NCBI GenBank assembly: GCA_963752965.1
Contig: CAVWAJ010000008.1
Span: 248,001 to 312,000, forward strand
Reading direction: 5' to 3'
Origin: QHXW01 sp963752965
GTDB taxonomy: Bacteria > Acidobacteriota > Terriglobia > Bryobacterales > Bryobacteraceae
DNA: 64,000 nucleotides
The position numbers and the translations under genes are program-made. Below are positions 7,939 through 16,367 of this stretch, one piece after another. How positions within the stretch are numbered: position 1 is the stretch's first letter; each line of letters opens with the position of its first letter. The notes below the pieces were generated by a model. The model ran no database searches. It was not told the DNA's origin and was given only the letters and a program-made list of their open reading frames with translations.

Positions 7939-9855
7939 ATGAACCACCGGCTGGTCGCCCGAGATGGTCCGCTGAAAGGTTCGGTCTTCGCGCTCGACGA
8001 CACCGAGTTCTCGCTCGGCCGCAATCCCTCCAACCGCCTCTCCATCAGCGACCCCTCCCTCTCGCGCCAGCACTGCATCATCGCCGCCCGCGGCAATCAG
8101 TTCGAAATCCGCGATCTCGACAGCCGCAACGGCACCTTCGTCAACGGGGTCCCCGTTCATCAGCGCATGCTCGCCGATAGCGATGAAATCCAAATCGGCA
8201 ATTCGCTGTTCCTTTTTCTGGCCGAAGAGTCGGCCCCGGCTCCCGCACCCGAAGTCCGTCTCGACGAGCGCAGCCATCTCACCGGAGCCACCGTCGTTCT
8301 CCGCAGCGAAGATTCCCGCTATTTCCAGTCCGAAAAAATCGCCACCGTGACCATGCCCGCCTTGCGCGTGGCCCGCGACCTCAAAGCCCTCGTCAAAATC
8401 AGCACCACCATCAATTCCGTCCGCAACCTCGACTTGCTCGCGCGCGAGCTGATGGCCTGCATCTTCGATGTCGTGCCCGCCCAGCGCGGCGCCATCCTGC
8501 TCACCAGCGAAAATCCCGGCGAGTTCAGCTCCGTCTTCTCTTGGGACCGCCCCAACGGCGCCGTCGCCCCATTCCCCGTCAGCGGTACCGTCGTCCACCG
8601 CGTGTTGGATGAAAAGGTCGGCGTCCTGAGCACTGATGTCGTCGGCGACACCGCCCTCGAAGATGCCAAAAGCCTTCTGCTCGCCGAAACCCGCTCGCTC
8701 CTCGCCGTGCCCCTCACCGTCTTCGATCGCGTTCTCGGCCTCATCTATCTCGATACCGCCGATCCCCGCGCCCGCCTCGACAAAGACCATCTCGAGTTGA
8801 TGACCGCCATCGCCGCCGTTTCCGCCATCGCGCTCGAAAACGCCCGCCACGTCGAGCGCCTCGAAGATGAGAACCGCCGCCTCAAAGCCGAAATCAACAT
8901 CGAGCACAACATGGTCGGCGAAAGCGCTCCGATGCGCGCCGTCTACCGTTTTGTTTCGCGCGTTGCGCCAATCGACTCCACCGTCCTCATCACCGGCGAA
9001 AGCGGTACGGGCAAGGAGCTCGTAGCGCGTGCCATTCATCGCAACAGCCCCCGCAGCGCCAAACCCTTCGTCGCCATCAACTGCGCCGCGCTCACCGAAA
9101 CATTGCTTGAGAGCGAATTATTCGGCCACGAGAAGGGTGCATTCACCGGCGCTGTGCAGCAGAAACGCGGCAAGCTCGAAGTCGCTGAAGGCGGCACCGT
9201 CTTTCTCGACGAGATGGGCGAACTCGCTCCCGCTCTCCAGGCCAAGCTGCTCCGCGTCCTCCAGGAACGCGAATTCGAGCGCGTCGGTGGTACACGTCCC
9301 ATTCACATCGACGTTCGCGTCATCGCCGCCACCAACCGCAATCTCACGGAAAGCGTCAAGGTCGGAGCCTTCCGCCAGGATCTCTACTACCGCCTCAACG
9401 TCGTCTCCATCGAGATGCCGCCGCTGCGCCAGCGCCGCGAGGATATCCCACTGCTCGCCGCCTATTTCACCGCCCGCTCCGGCGAGCGTTCCAAGCGCCA
9501 CGTCCGCGGCGTATCACCCGAAGCGCGCGCCTGCCTCATGAACTACGATTGGCCCGGCAACGTCCGCGAGCTGGAAAATTCCCTGGAGCGCGCCGTCGTT
9601 TTGGGTTCGTCGGAATTCATCCTGCCCGAAGATCTTCCCGAAGCCGTGCTCGAAACCGCGACTCCCGCCGGCGTCAACATGGCCCAATACCACGAAGCCA
9701 TCGCCGAAGCCAAGAAGCAGGTGATCCTCCGCGCCGTCGAACAAGCCAACGGCAACTACACCGAAGCCGCCAAACTCCTCGGCGTCCACCCCAACTACCT
9801 CCACCGCCTAATCCGAAATATGAATTTGAAAACGGCGTTAAAGACGACGGGATAA
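7939..9855 (+). CDS. FHA-GAF-sigma54 interaction transcriptional activator
   Basis: The 638-aa regulator has an N-terminal FHA phosphothreonine-binding domain (about 20-95; SLGRNPSNRLSI, SRQHC, SRNGTFVNG), a GAF sensor domain (about 150-300), a sigma54 AAA+ ATPase (about 313-545) and a Fis-type HTH at the C-terminus (NYTEAAKLLGVHPNYLHRLI). Walker A GESGTGKE, the sigma54-contact loop GAFTGA and Walker B GGTVFLDEMGE are all present, so it should be a competent activator of RpoN promoters. The FHA domain implies control by a Ser/Thr kinase, a design frequent in Acidobacteria and Myxococcota. The target genes are not evident from the window. Confidence 0.93.
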   Translation: MNHRLVARDGPLKGSVFALDDTEFSLGRNPSNRLSISDPSLSRQHCIIAARGNQFEIRDLDSRNGTFVNGVPVHQRMLADSDEIQIGNSLFLFLAEESAPAPAPEVRLDERSHLTGATVVLRSEDSRYFQSEKIATVTMPALRVARDLKALVKISTTINSVRNLDLLARELMACIFDVVPAQRGAILLTSENPGEFSSVFSWDRPNGAVAPFPVSGTVVHRVLDEKVGVLSTDVVGDTALEDAKSLLLAETRSLLAVPLTVFDRVLGLIYLDTADPRARLDKDHLELMTAIAAVSAIALENARHVERLEDENRRLKAEINIEHNMVGESAPMRAVYRFVSRVAPIDSTVLITGESGTGKELVARAIHRNSPRSAKPFVAINCAALTETLLESELFGHEKGAFTGAVQQKRGKLEVAEGGTVFLDEMGELAPALQAKLLRVLQEREFERVGGTRPIHIDVRVIAATNRNLTESVKVGAFRQDLYYRLNVVSIEMPPLRQRREDIPLLAAYFTARSGERSKRHVRGVSPEARACLMNYDWPGNVRELENSLERAVVLGSSEFILPEDLPEAVLETATPAGVNMAQYHEAIAEAKKQVILRAVEQANGNYTEAAKLLGVHPNYLHRLIRNMNLKTALKTTG

Positions 9856-9922
9856 GCAAATACCGAAGGGGTACTGGCGTGGCCCGACCGCCCAAACGAA
9901 GTCAAGTCAGCTTACAGCCAAG

Positions 9923-10858
9923 GTGTGTTGTGTTAGCATTGTCCAGGTGTTGAGGATCATTCACATTCAGAGGAGTTCCGAGAGCCAGCTGAACAATCCA
10001 AGGTACGACATCATCGATGCGGCACGCTACGGCGAAGAATTAGGTGTGGCGGAGGTAGTCCGCGCACTGACTGGCCAAGCAGTTGGAGACTGGTTGGCCA
10101 GAGAGGGTCTTTCATTTTCTTCGATCGAGCGTATCCTAAGTGAACTTGCGGAGAAAGGATCCGCCCAAGTACAGGCTGCTCCCAGAATTGGCCCTCACAT
10201 CGCTCGAGCCTGGTTCGATACTGTACTGAACCCTTTGATTGAGTTCGTCGAACTGGAACTGGGGCTATTAAGCAGGCGGAACTGGACCTTCTCGTTCGGT
10301 GCTAGAACGCTTGAACTAATTCAGCCAGTCATACAGCGCTTTTACAACGCCAATCTTGAACAGATCATTCAGATGAACGTGGAGTTGTCAGCGAATCTCG
10401 AAGCACATGACGCCGGAGTTGAAAACCTGCGCGGTGCGGTGGCTTCTCTATACGATGCTTTGGCTTCAAATCGCGAGTTCGTCCAGCTATGCGACTCGCT
10501 ACTGACGGCGGACAGCCTCCGCGATTTGGGCATTCGCGAAGTAAGTGAGATTTTTGGCGCCTATCCGCCTTCTGACCGATACAATCTGATCGCGCAGTAC
10601 GTTGTCAATAGTACGGGAGATTTGCCCCAGCACTACTCGACCGCGAAGTTCTGGAATCGAAATCGTGAGATCTTCGTTCAATGCCTGACCCACCTCCCGA
10701 ATGTGCGCGAGCAGTTTCCATCGACGATTCAAGTAGCAGAATATCTCTCCGGCATAAGCCGTACCCTGTGTAGTCAACTCAAGAACCTTCGCCAAGAATT
10801 GTCGCTTCGGTACGACGTGCCCATTGTTCCCGGTAATCGAGAAAAATTGACAGCCTGA
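9923..10858 (+). CDS. Unrecognised helical protein encoded with a PIN-domain gene
   Basis: A 311-aa ORF from GTG at 9923; the true start may be further in, since a good AGAGGAG (about 9970-9976) lies inside the ORF. The sequence appears mostly alpha-helical, with no signal peptide or membrane segment and no motif I can name. Base composition is clearly less GC-rich than the flanks, suggesting acquisition. The PIN gene starts 6 nt after its stop, so the two form a unit. It could be a regulator, an immunity or antitoxin-like partner, or an effector scaffold; none of these is shown. Confidence 0.7.
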   Translation: MCCVSIVQVLRIIHIQRSSESQLNNPRYDIIDAARYGEELGVAEVVRALTGQAVGDWLAREGLSFSSIERILSELAEKGSAQVQAAPRIGPHIARAWFDTVLNPLIEFVELELGLLSRRNWTFSFGARTLELIQPVIQRFYNANLEQIIQMNVELSANLEAHDAGVENLRGAVASLYDALASNREFVQLCDSLLTADSLRDLGIREVSEIFGAYPPSDRYNLIAQYVVNSTGDLPQHYSTAKFWNRNREIFVQCLTHLPNVREQFPSTIQVAEYLSGISRTLCSQLKNLRQELSLRYDVPIVPGNREKLTA

Positions 10859-10864
10859 ACCCGT

Positions 10865-11377
10865 ATGTTTTCGAAGGCCGTGATCGACACCGGTCCACTG
10901 TTTGACGCGCTCGTTCTGAACTACCACCTTCAACGCGCTCAATATGGACGTCCGTTAAGATGTACATCGGTTATAGATGAAGTTCTCCAGAATGCAAGTG
11001 CGCAGCGTCGATTCCTTGAGCTGCTCGCCTCGATACAAGAAAAGCTTACGACGTCTCATGTGATTGCCGAACTGTACGGCTTAAGGAGTAAACTTGATCT
11101 CCATCCGCCCGATTCGCACTATTTCTGGCGAACCAGCATCGACTTGCTAGTGCAATGGCGCATCGAGGAGAAACTGATTAAGCTGCTCGATCTCAACTCC
11201 GATGATTCCCTTCGCAACTGCCTCCCGAGGATCGGCGTGACGGATACCGGATTAATAGATTTAGCAGCTCGGCACAGCTGCATTTTAATCACGCGGGATG
11301 AGGGGACATTGTTCCCAGAGGCGTGCAGTCGCCACGTCGATTGCCGCCTGGTTAAGCAATTGGTGCCCCTTGTGTGA
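10865..11377 (+). CDS. PIN-domain protein (putative RNase)
   Basis: The 170-aa product has the PIN fold's acidic pattern: D8 in VIDTGPLFD, E69 in SHVIAELYG, D127 and D132 in GVTDTGLIDLAA, and D145 in LITRDEGTL. These would bind the metal ions of a VapC-like endoribonuclease. At 170 aa it is longer than a typical VapC (about 130), with an insertion between the first Asp and the Glu. It follows the 311-aa gene by 6 nt, and 69 bp downstream begins a small antitoxin-like gene that is broken by an IS. The domain call rests on motif spacing only; substrate and partner are unknown. Confidence 0.75.
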   Translation: MFSKAVIDTGPLFDALVLNYHLQRAQYGRPLRCTSVIDEVLQNASAQRRFLELLASIQEKLTTSHVIAELYGLRSKLDLHPPDSHYFWRTSIDLLVQWRIEEKLIKLLDLNSDDSLRNCLPRIGVTDTGLIDLAARHSCILITRDEGTLFPEACSRHVDCRLVKQLVPLV

Positions 11378-11501
11378 GGCAGATCCACGGCACGACCTCT
11401 CGCGGAACACATCGTGAGTCCTACACAGATCCTCTATACTAAATGCGTGGCAGCAAGCTGGATTGAAGCTACAGTCGGAGAACATGGCGAACTGGTTCTA
11501 G

Positions 11502-11523
11502 GAACTTGTTGAAATAGCCCGTC
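11502..11523. repeat. Left terminal inverted repeat of the IS5-type element
   Basis: Pairs with 12736-12757 in inverted orientation over 22 bp with one mismatch (T versus A at the fourteenth base). The match extends through the flanking CTAG to 26 bp. Confidence 0.9.
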
Positions 11524-11622
11524 CGCAGGCATTGCGACTCGAGTTTTCGCGCGGGTGGGACATTCTCGCGATGCTTGGGTGGCTCTCCAAGCCGCGCAGT
11601 CGGCACCGCCCGCCGCTCTGCA

Positions 11623-12696
11623 CTACGCTCCCGCCGGCCTTAGTCGCGGGATGCGCCACAGATTGTATGCGGCTACCGCGTACTGGAATAACCAACTCAC
11701 TTTTTCCAGTCCGCGGAGCTTGACCTTCCTCATCCCCGCCACTGTTTTCAGCCACCCAAATGCCCGCTCGATGATCGGACGCCGCGATTGGCTCATCGCG
11801 TAGCCGCCGTGCCGGGTCGTCCGTCCGTCGATGGCGCTGCGCCGATTCTTGTTGTTTTGCGCGACGTGCGGCGTGATGTGCATCGCCTGCAAGGTCGTGA
11901 CTAAGTCCCGGCTGTCATACGCCTTGTCCGCTCCCAATGTGAAGCGCTGGCCGCGCCTTTTCTTCCGCATCGCATCCGCCATCAAGATCGCCGCGTCCGC
12001 CTCCGCTGTTCCGTCGGCCCGCGTCAGCATCGCCTCCACGATGAACCCGTGCCGGTTCTCGACCATCACGTGTCCCAGGTAGCTCAACCTGGCTTCGCTG
12101 CCGCGTGACTTCTTGTATAGCCGCGCATCGGGATCGGTCTTCGAGGCGTGCGTTGCATTGCTGCGCTTGTCCCCGTGGAAGCTCGCTTTACCTGGGCTGT
12201 CGCTGTCGCCACCGTCCTTGCGTTGGAAGCTCTTCTGACTGGCCCAGGCTTCGATCATCGTCCCGTCCACCGTGAAGTGCTCCTGCGACAGATGCGGTTT
12301 GGCTTGCTCGAGCACTTCGCTAAAGAACTCGCGGGCCACCGTCTCATTCAGCAGCCGCTCGCGATTCTTGCTGAACACCGCGTGATTCCATACCGGCTCG
12401 TCCATCTCCAGTCCCACAAACCATCGGAACAACAGGTTGTAATCGAGTTGCTCCATCAGCATCCGTTCGCTGCGGATCGAGTAGAACGTCGGCAAAAGCA
12501 GCGCTCGTAATAAACGTTCCGGCGGGATCGAAGGCCGGCCATTGTCGGCATACATTTTGTCGAACCGCTTCGACATCCTCGCCAGAATCTGATCCACCAA
12601 CCGCCGGATCGCCCGCAGCGGGTGGTCTGGTGGTACCCGCTCCTCCAGCGACACGTAGCTGAACATCCCGCCTTGCTGTTTCTCGTCTCCGCGCAT
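11623..12696 (-). CDS. IS5-family DDE transposase
   Basis: The 357-aa transposase opens with a DUF772-type N-terminal region (SYVSLEERVPPDHPLRAIRR) and continues into a DDE domain. The catalytic residues are visible as D in EHFTVDGTMIEAW, D in LGADKAYDSRD and E in PIIERAFGWLK. Length and motif order match IS5-group transposases, and no stop or frameshift interrupts it. It occupies most of the element, leaving about 40 bp to the upstream terminal repeat for its promoter. It therefore looks functional and recent. Confidence 0.93.
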   Translation of the reverse strand: MRGDEKQQGGMFSYVSLEERVPPDHPLRAIRRLVDQILARMSKRFDKMYADNGRPSIPPERLLRALLLPTFYSIRSERMLMEQLDYNLLFRWFVGLEMDEPVWNHAVFSKNRERLLNETVAREFFSEVLEQAKPHLSQEHFTVDGTMIEAWASQKSFQRKDGGDSDSPGKASFHGDKRSNATHASKTDPDARLYKKSRGSEARLSYLGHVMVENRHGFIVEAMLTRADGTAEADAAILMADAMRKKRRGQRFTLGADKAYDSRDLVTTLQAMHITPHVAQNNKNRRSAIDGRTTRHGGYAMSQSRRPIIERAFGWLKTVAGMRKVKLRGLEKVSWLFQYAVAAYNLWRIPRLRPAGA

Positions 12697-12735
12697 AGCA
12701 ACTAGACGCTGCCAACACGTTCTTGGCTACACATC

Positions 12736-12757
12736 GACGGGCTTTTTCAACAAGTTC
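12736..12757. repeat. Right terminal inverted repeat of the IS5-type element
   Basis: Inverse partner of 11502-11523. It lies 39 bp upstream of the transposase start and is followed by the second CTAG. Confidence 0.9.
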
Positions 12758-13067
12758 CTAGAGAACCTACCGTTCAAGCCCGGGCAGCCCGTCGAGGTGC
12801 TTGTCGTCTCCCGAATCGCGTCCTCGTCCGGCGGCCAGACTGCGACTCTCCGAGATTCCGTTCTCGAATACCGCGACCCGTTTGAGCCGGTCGGCAGCGG
12901 TCCCATCCGCGGATAACCGGCACACCATCCGACTAACCTCCGCGACCGCAGCTCACACCTTAGTTACTGGCGCTCATCCCACCATCGTTGTACACTGACA
13001 GAACTCCGGGCCCCGCAAAGGGCATCCCGGCCGAGCGGCCGAAACCGATCTTTCGAGGAGCACCTCA

Positions 13068-13643
13068 ATGAAGCTCGCCCTCAGCAGCACCTCCGCTTCC
13101 AGGGTCGCCACGAGTCCTCACTCTTCCTCCTACATCTATGGTCCCGGTCTGCCTATCGGTGGCGACTACGGTACTGTCTTGTCGTATTTCGTAGACCGTG
13201 GAAGACCGACCTATGGTTTCGCTGGTATGGCGCCGGACATGGCGGTTGTAGCGGTGGAGGTTTTTGTCGTCGCGTTTGTCGTTATCGTCCCTGTGGTTTA
13301 CTTATTTCTTGATCAGTCCATGACCGCCGAGTCGTGGTACTACGTCTACCGATATATGTACGGCAGCACGGCGCTGGATAGTTATTCGGTCCCGACGAAC
13401 GCCGGCCCGGTCAGCGGCTCTCCAGGACCACTGACTCTCATCTCCAGCAACATATTCGGACCGCCAAGCAACGGGTACTTTTCTCCAAGCGTACTTCCCA
13501 ATTCCTCGGGCGCGATGCCCCTGAGTGGAGTTGGCAAGGTGAAAAAATCAGCGCTCGCCAAGGTCGAGAAGATGGGCAACCCGATGCTGGTTCAGGTCAG
13601 CCTGGGTAACGCACCGCTCATCGGAAGCGAATCGCTTCTTTGA
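13068..13643 (+). CDS. Orphan hypothetical protein with one membrane segment
   Basis: A 191-aa ORF with a clear GAGGAG 7-8 nt before its ATG. A hydrophobic segment lies at about residues 62-87 (VEVFVVAFVVIVPVVYLFL); the flanks are rich in Ser, Gly, Pro and Tyr. Third codon positions favour pyrimidines, which suggests it is coding. I recognise no family. It sits just outside the IS-interrupted gene, with 150 bp between that contain no other gene, and may be part of the same accessory island. A frameshifted remnant of a larger gene is an alternative. Confidence 0.5.
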   Translation: MKLALSSTSASRVATSPHSSSYIYGPGLPIGGDYGTVLSYFVDRGRPTYGFAGMAPDMAVVAVEVFVVAFVVIVPVVYLFLDQSMTAESWYYVYRYMYGSTALDSYSVPTNAGPVSGSPGPLTLISSNIFGPPSNGYFSPSVLPNSSGAMPLSGVGKVKKSALAKVEKMGNPMLVQVSLGNAPLIGSESLL

Positions 13644-13782
13644 ACGTCTGTCCATTTCCGCTCCCCGCCCATCCCAATTCCGCACACTCTGTCCCCTCAC
13701 CACCCAACTCCCTCCTCAACATACAATGGCATCCCGATTGCCCTAAGATTTCCCATTAGAGTCTTCTCAATAGGACAAAACC

Positions 13783-16230
13783 GTGCGCACTCTGACCCAG
13801 GACCTCCGCTATGGCGCCCGCGTGTTGCTTCGCAGCCCGGGCTTCACGCTGGTTGCCGTGCTCACCTTGGCCGTGGGCATCGCCGCTAACACCGCCATCT
13901 TCAGTTGGATCGACGGCATTCTCGTTCATCCCATCCCAGGCGCGGCGCGGGGCGGGGAACTGATGTCGTTCGAAACCGTCACGCCCAATGGCGAGTTCAT
14001 CACCACCTCCTACCCCGATTACCGCGACTACCGCGACCACCTGCGCCTCATCTCCGGCCTGGCCCTCGCCAGCCCCACAGCCTTCAGCGTCGGTGAGCAG
14101 GATCATGCCGAACGCATCTGGGGCGAGCTCGTATCCGGCAATTACTTCGCGGTGCTCGGCATCAAACCCGTCGCCGGCCGCTTCTTCTCGCCCGACGAGT
14201 ACGGCGACAAGTTGGGCGGATACCCCGTCGTCGTGATCAGCGACAGTTTGTGGAAACGCAACTACCACGCCGACCCCTCCGTCATCGGCTCCACCATCCG
14301 CGTGAACCGCCAGCAGCTCACCATCATTGGCGTCGCGCCTCCCGAGTTCCGCGGCAGCATTCCCGGCCTTGGATTCGAAATCTGGACGCCCGTCGTCATG
14401 GGGTCGCAACTCAACCTTCTGCCCGATTGGTGGCTCCGTGACCGCAAATCGCGCAGCTTCGTCGCTTTCGCGCGCCTCAAACCCGGCGTCACTCTCGGGC
14501 AGGCGCGCGGCGAAGCGGCTTCCATCGCCAATCAGCTCGCCCACGCCTATGCCTATGAAAACGGCGGCATGAGCGTGACTCTGCTGCCCGTCTGGAAAGG
14601 ACACTTCGGCGCGCAGTCCCTGTTGCTTGAGCCCTTGCGCATCCTCATGGCGGTGTGTGGTGTGGTTCTGCTCGTGGTCTGCGCCAATGTCGCCAATCTC
14701 CTGCTCGCGCGCGCCACCGCCCGGCAAAGGGAGTTCAGCGTGCGCATGGCGCTGGGTGCCAGCCGCATCCGCATGGTCCGCCAGCTTCTCACCGAAAGCC
14801 TGCTCCTCGCCATCCTGGGCGCGCTCGCCGGCATCCCGCTAGCGCTGTGGATCAGCCGCTGGCTCGGCTATCTCCTGCCACCCACCGGTCTGCCGCTGAC
14901 GTTCGATATCACCCTGAACGCCGATATCTTCGCCTTCATCCTGCTCGCGTGCCTGGTCGTGTGCCTCGTTTCCGGATTGGCGCCCGCCATCAGCACCGCG
15001 CGCACCAGTTTGAACGACGCTCTCAAAGAAGGCGGCCGCACGGGAGCTTCCAGCGGGGGTGCGCGCCTCCGCAGTCTCCTTGTTGTTTCCGAAGTTGCCC
15101 TGGCGCTCGTCGCTCTCATCGGCGCGGGATTGTTTACTCGCAGCTTCCAGCTCGCCGCCCGCATTCAGCCCGGCTTCGATCCCCATCGTGTGCTCATTTC
15201 GCACCTGGGCTTTTCCGGGGGATCATACACGGCCTCCGAACGCCTACGCTTCTCGTACCGCCTGCGCCAGCGCCTTGAGTCCCAGCCCGGCATTGCCGCC
15301 GTGAGTTACGCCGACGACATCCCCCTCGGTTTCGGCAAAGGCTCTTGGGAGGATCTCAAGATCGAAGGCTACGTCCCTGGGCCCGCCGAAAATCTGAAGA
15401 TTTATCGCAACGCCGTGGCTCCGGGCTACTTCGACCTCATGCGCATTCCGCTCGTCGATGGCCGCGACTTTACCGAACAGGATGACGACAAACATCTCCC
15501 CGTCGTGATCGTCAACCAGACTTTCGCCCGGCGCTACTTCCAAGGCCGCAACCCCATCGGCCACAAGGTTTACGGATGGGGCGACTGGTTCACCATCATC
15601 GGCGTCGCCAGGGACAGCAAGTATTTCGAACCGAACGAAGAGGCGCTGCCCTTCTTCTACGTGCCTGTCCGCCAGGTGTATCGCGTCGAGCGCTACGTCT
15701 GCCTCTACGTCCGTGCGGCGGGAAGCACCAATGACGCGCTCGCGCTTTTGCGAAGTGAAGTCCGCGCCATGGACCCGAACGTCGGCGTTTTCGATGCCGC
15801 CCCGCTCGAGGAGTACATGGGCGCCTCGCTCTATCCCGAAAAAATCGCTGCCATCCTGATGGCGGTCCTTGGAGTCGTGGCCCTGACCCTCGCGGCCATG
15901 GGACTTTACAGCGTGATGGCGTATTCGGTCAGCCAGCGCACTTCGGAATTAGGAATCCGGATGGCGCTCGGCGCGCGAACCGCCGACGTGGTCGCGCTAG
16001 TCGTCCGCCAAGCCATGGTCCTGACTGCCGTCGGTCTCGCGATCGGCGTCGCCGCCTCTCTAGCTCTCACGCGCCTTGCCGCTGGTCTGCTGGTGCAGGT
16101 TAGCGCCACTGATCCGCTGATCTTCGGCGGCGCGGCGCTGTTCTTGGCCGCCATCTCGCTGGCCGCCAGCTACTTGCCGGCCCGCCGCGCCACCCGCATC
16201 GATCCTCTGATCGCGCTACGGTACCAGTAG
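13783..16230 (+). CDS. MacB/FtsX-like ABC transporter permease
   Basis: The 815-aa permease contains a first membrane segment after residue 18 (FTLVAVLTLAVGIAANTAIF), a periplasmic MacB-type core domain, a three-helix FtsX block (about 285-405), a second periplasmic domain and a second FtsX block ending PARRATRIDPLIALRYQ. This duplicated design is typical of the large permease family expanded in Acidobacteria, usually thought to export or sense peptides or antibiotics. No ATPase gene is adjacent, which is common for this family. Start is GTG at 13783. It lacks the soluble amino-terminal segment seen in the related pseudogene at 26.6 kb, so it is the shorter form. Confidence 0.92.
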   Translation: MRTLTQDLRYGARVLLRSPGFTLVAVLTLAVGIAANTAIFSWIDGILVHPIPGAARGGELMSFETVTPNGEFITTSYPDYRDYRDHLRLISGLALASPTAFSVGEQDHAERIWGELVSGNYFAVLGIKPVAGRFFSPDEYGDKLGGYPVVVISDSLWKRNYHADPSVIGSTIRVNRQQLTIIGVAPPEFRGSIPGLGFEIWTPVVMGSQLNLLPDWWLRDRKSRSFVAFARLKPGVTLGQARGEAASIANQLAHAYAYENGGMSVTLLPVWKGHFGAQSLLLEPLRILMAVCGVVLLVVCANVANLLLARATARQREFSVRMALGASRIRMVRQLLTESLLLAILGALAGIPLALWISRWLGYLLPPTGLPLTFDITLNADIFAFILLACLVVCLVSGLAPAISTARTSLNDALKEGGRTGASSGGARLRSLLVVSEVALALVALIGAGLFTRSFQLAARIQPGFDPHRVLISHLGFSGGSYTASERLRFSYRLRQRLESQPGIAAVSYADDIPLGFGKGSWEDLKIEGYVPGPAENLKIYRNAVAPGYFDLMRIPLVDGRDFTEQDDDKHLPVVIVNQTFARRYFQGRNPIGHKVYGWGDWFTIIGVARDSKYFEPNEEALPFFYVPVRQVYRVERYVCLYVRAAGSTNDALALLRSEVRAMDPNVGVFDAAPLEEYMGASLYPEKIAAILMAVLGVVALTLAAMGLYSVMAYSVSQRTSELGIRMALGARTADVVALVVRQAMVLTAVGLAIGVAASLALTRLAAGLLVQVSATDPLIFGGAALFLAAISLAASYLPARRATRIDPLIALRYQ

Positions 16231-16293
16231 TCCTGGCTGATCGAGATCGGCCTCCGGTGGTGCTTTTCGGCCACCGACAGTGGCGCTGTGGGA

Positions 16294-16312
16294 ATTATAA
16301 GCCATTTATAAT
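16294..16312. promoter_or_regulatory. Inverted repeat overlapping a -10-like box upstream of the FecR protein
   Basis: ATTATAA-GCCAT-TTATAAT is a perfect 7-bp inverted repeat that contains TATAAT at 16307-16312. It lies 55 bp before the ATG at 16368, a plausible promoter and operator overlap. No good -35 box is visible 17 bp upstream, which would fit a regulated promoter. Confidence 0.4.
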
Positions 16313-16367
16313 CAGTAAGATATAGATTGGCCCCCAGCTTGCCAATTAGCGGGCAGGGAACTGGCCT

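Larger units (their letters stand above)
11502..12757 (-). mobile_element. IS5-family insertion sequence
   Basis: A 1256-bp element bounded by 22-bp terminal inverted repeats with a single mismatch (11502-11523 and 12736-12757; they begin GAACTTGTTGAAA). It is flanked on both sides by CTAG (11498-11501 and 12758-12761), consistent with the 4-bp YTAR duplication of IS5-group elements. Because CTAG is palindromic the exact border could shift by a few bases. It carries one intact transposase gene and sits inside a small antitoxin-like gene. Confidence 0.9.
11447..12916 (+). pseudogene. Small antitoxin-like gene interrupted by an IS5-type element
   Basis: Removing the IS and one CTAG copy joins 11447-11501 to 12762-12916 and restores a 69-codon ORF from GTG 11447 to TAA 12914. 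The product would read VGEHGELVLENLPFKPGQ, then PVEVLVV, and later LRDSVLEYRDPFEPV. This resembles the short AbrB/DUF104-like proteins (beta-strand N-terminus, D/EPFEPV tail) that I recall being encoded next to PIN toxins. A TATACT box at 11435-11440 lies 6 nt before the GTG, hinting at a leaderless transcript. As it stands, only 18 codons remain before the insertion. No PIN gene follows it, so its partner may be the upstream PIN gene or may be lost. Confidence 0.7.

Noticed and set aside
12801..12998. A second PIN toxin gene after the interrupted antitoxin-like ORF
   Set aside because: The 65-aa ORF here is out of phase with the antitoxin-like frame and has none of the PIN acidic motifs.
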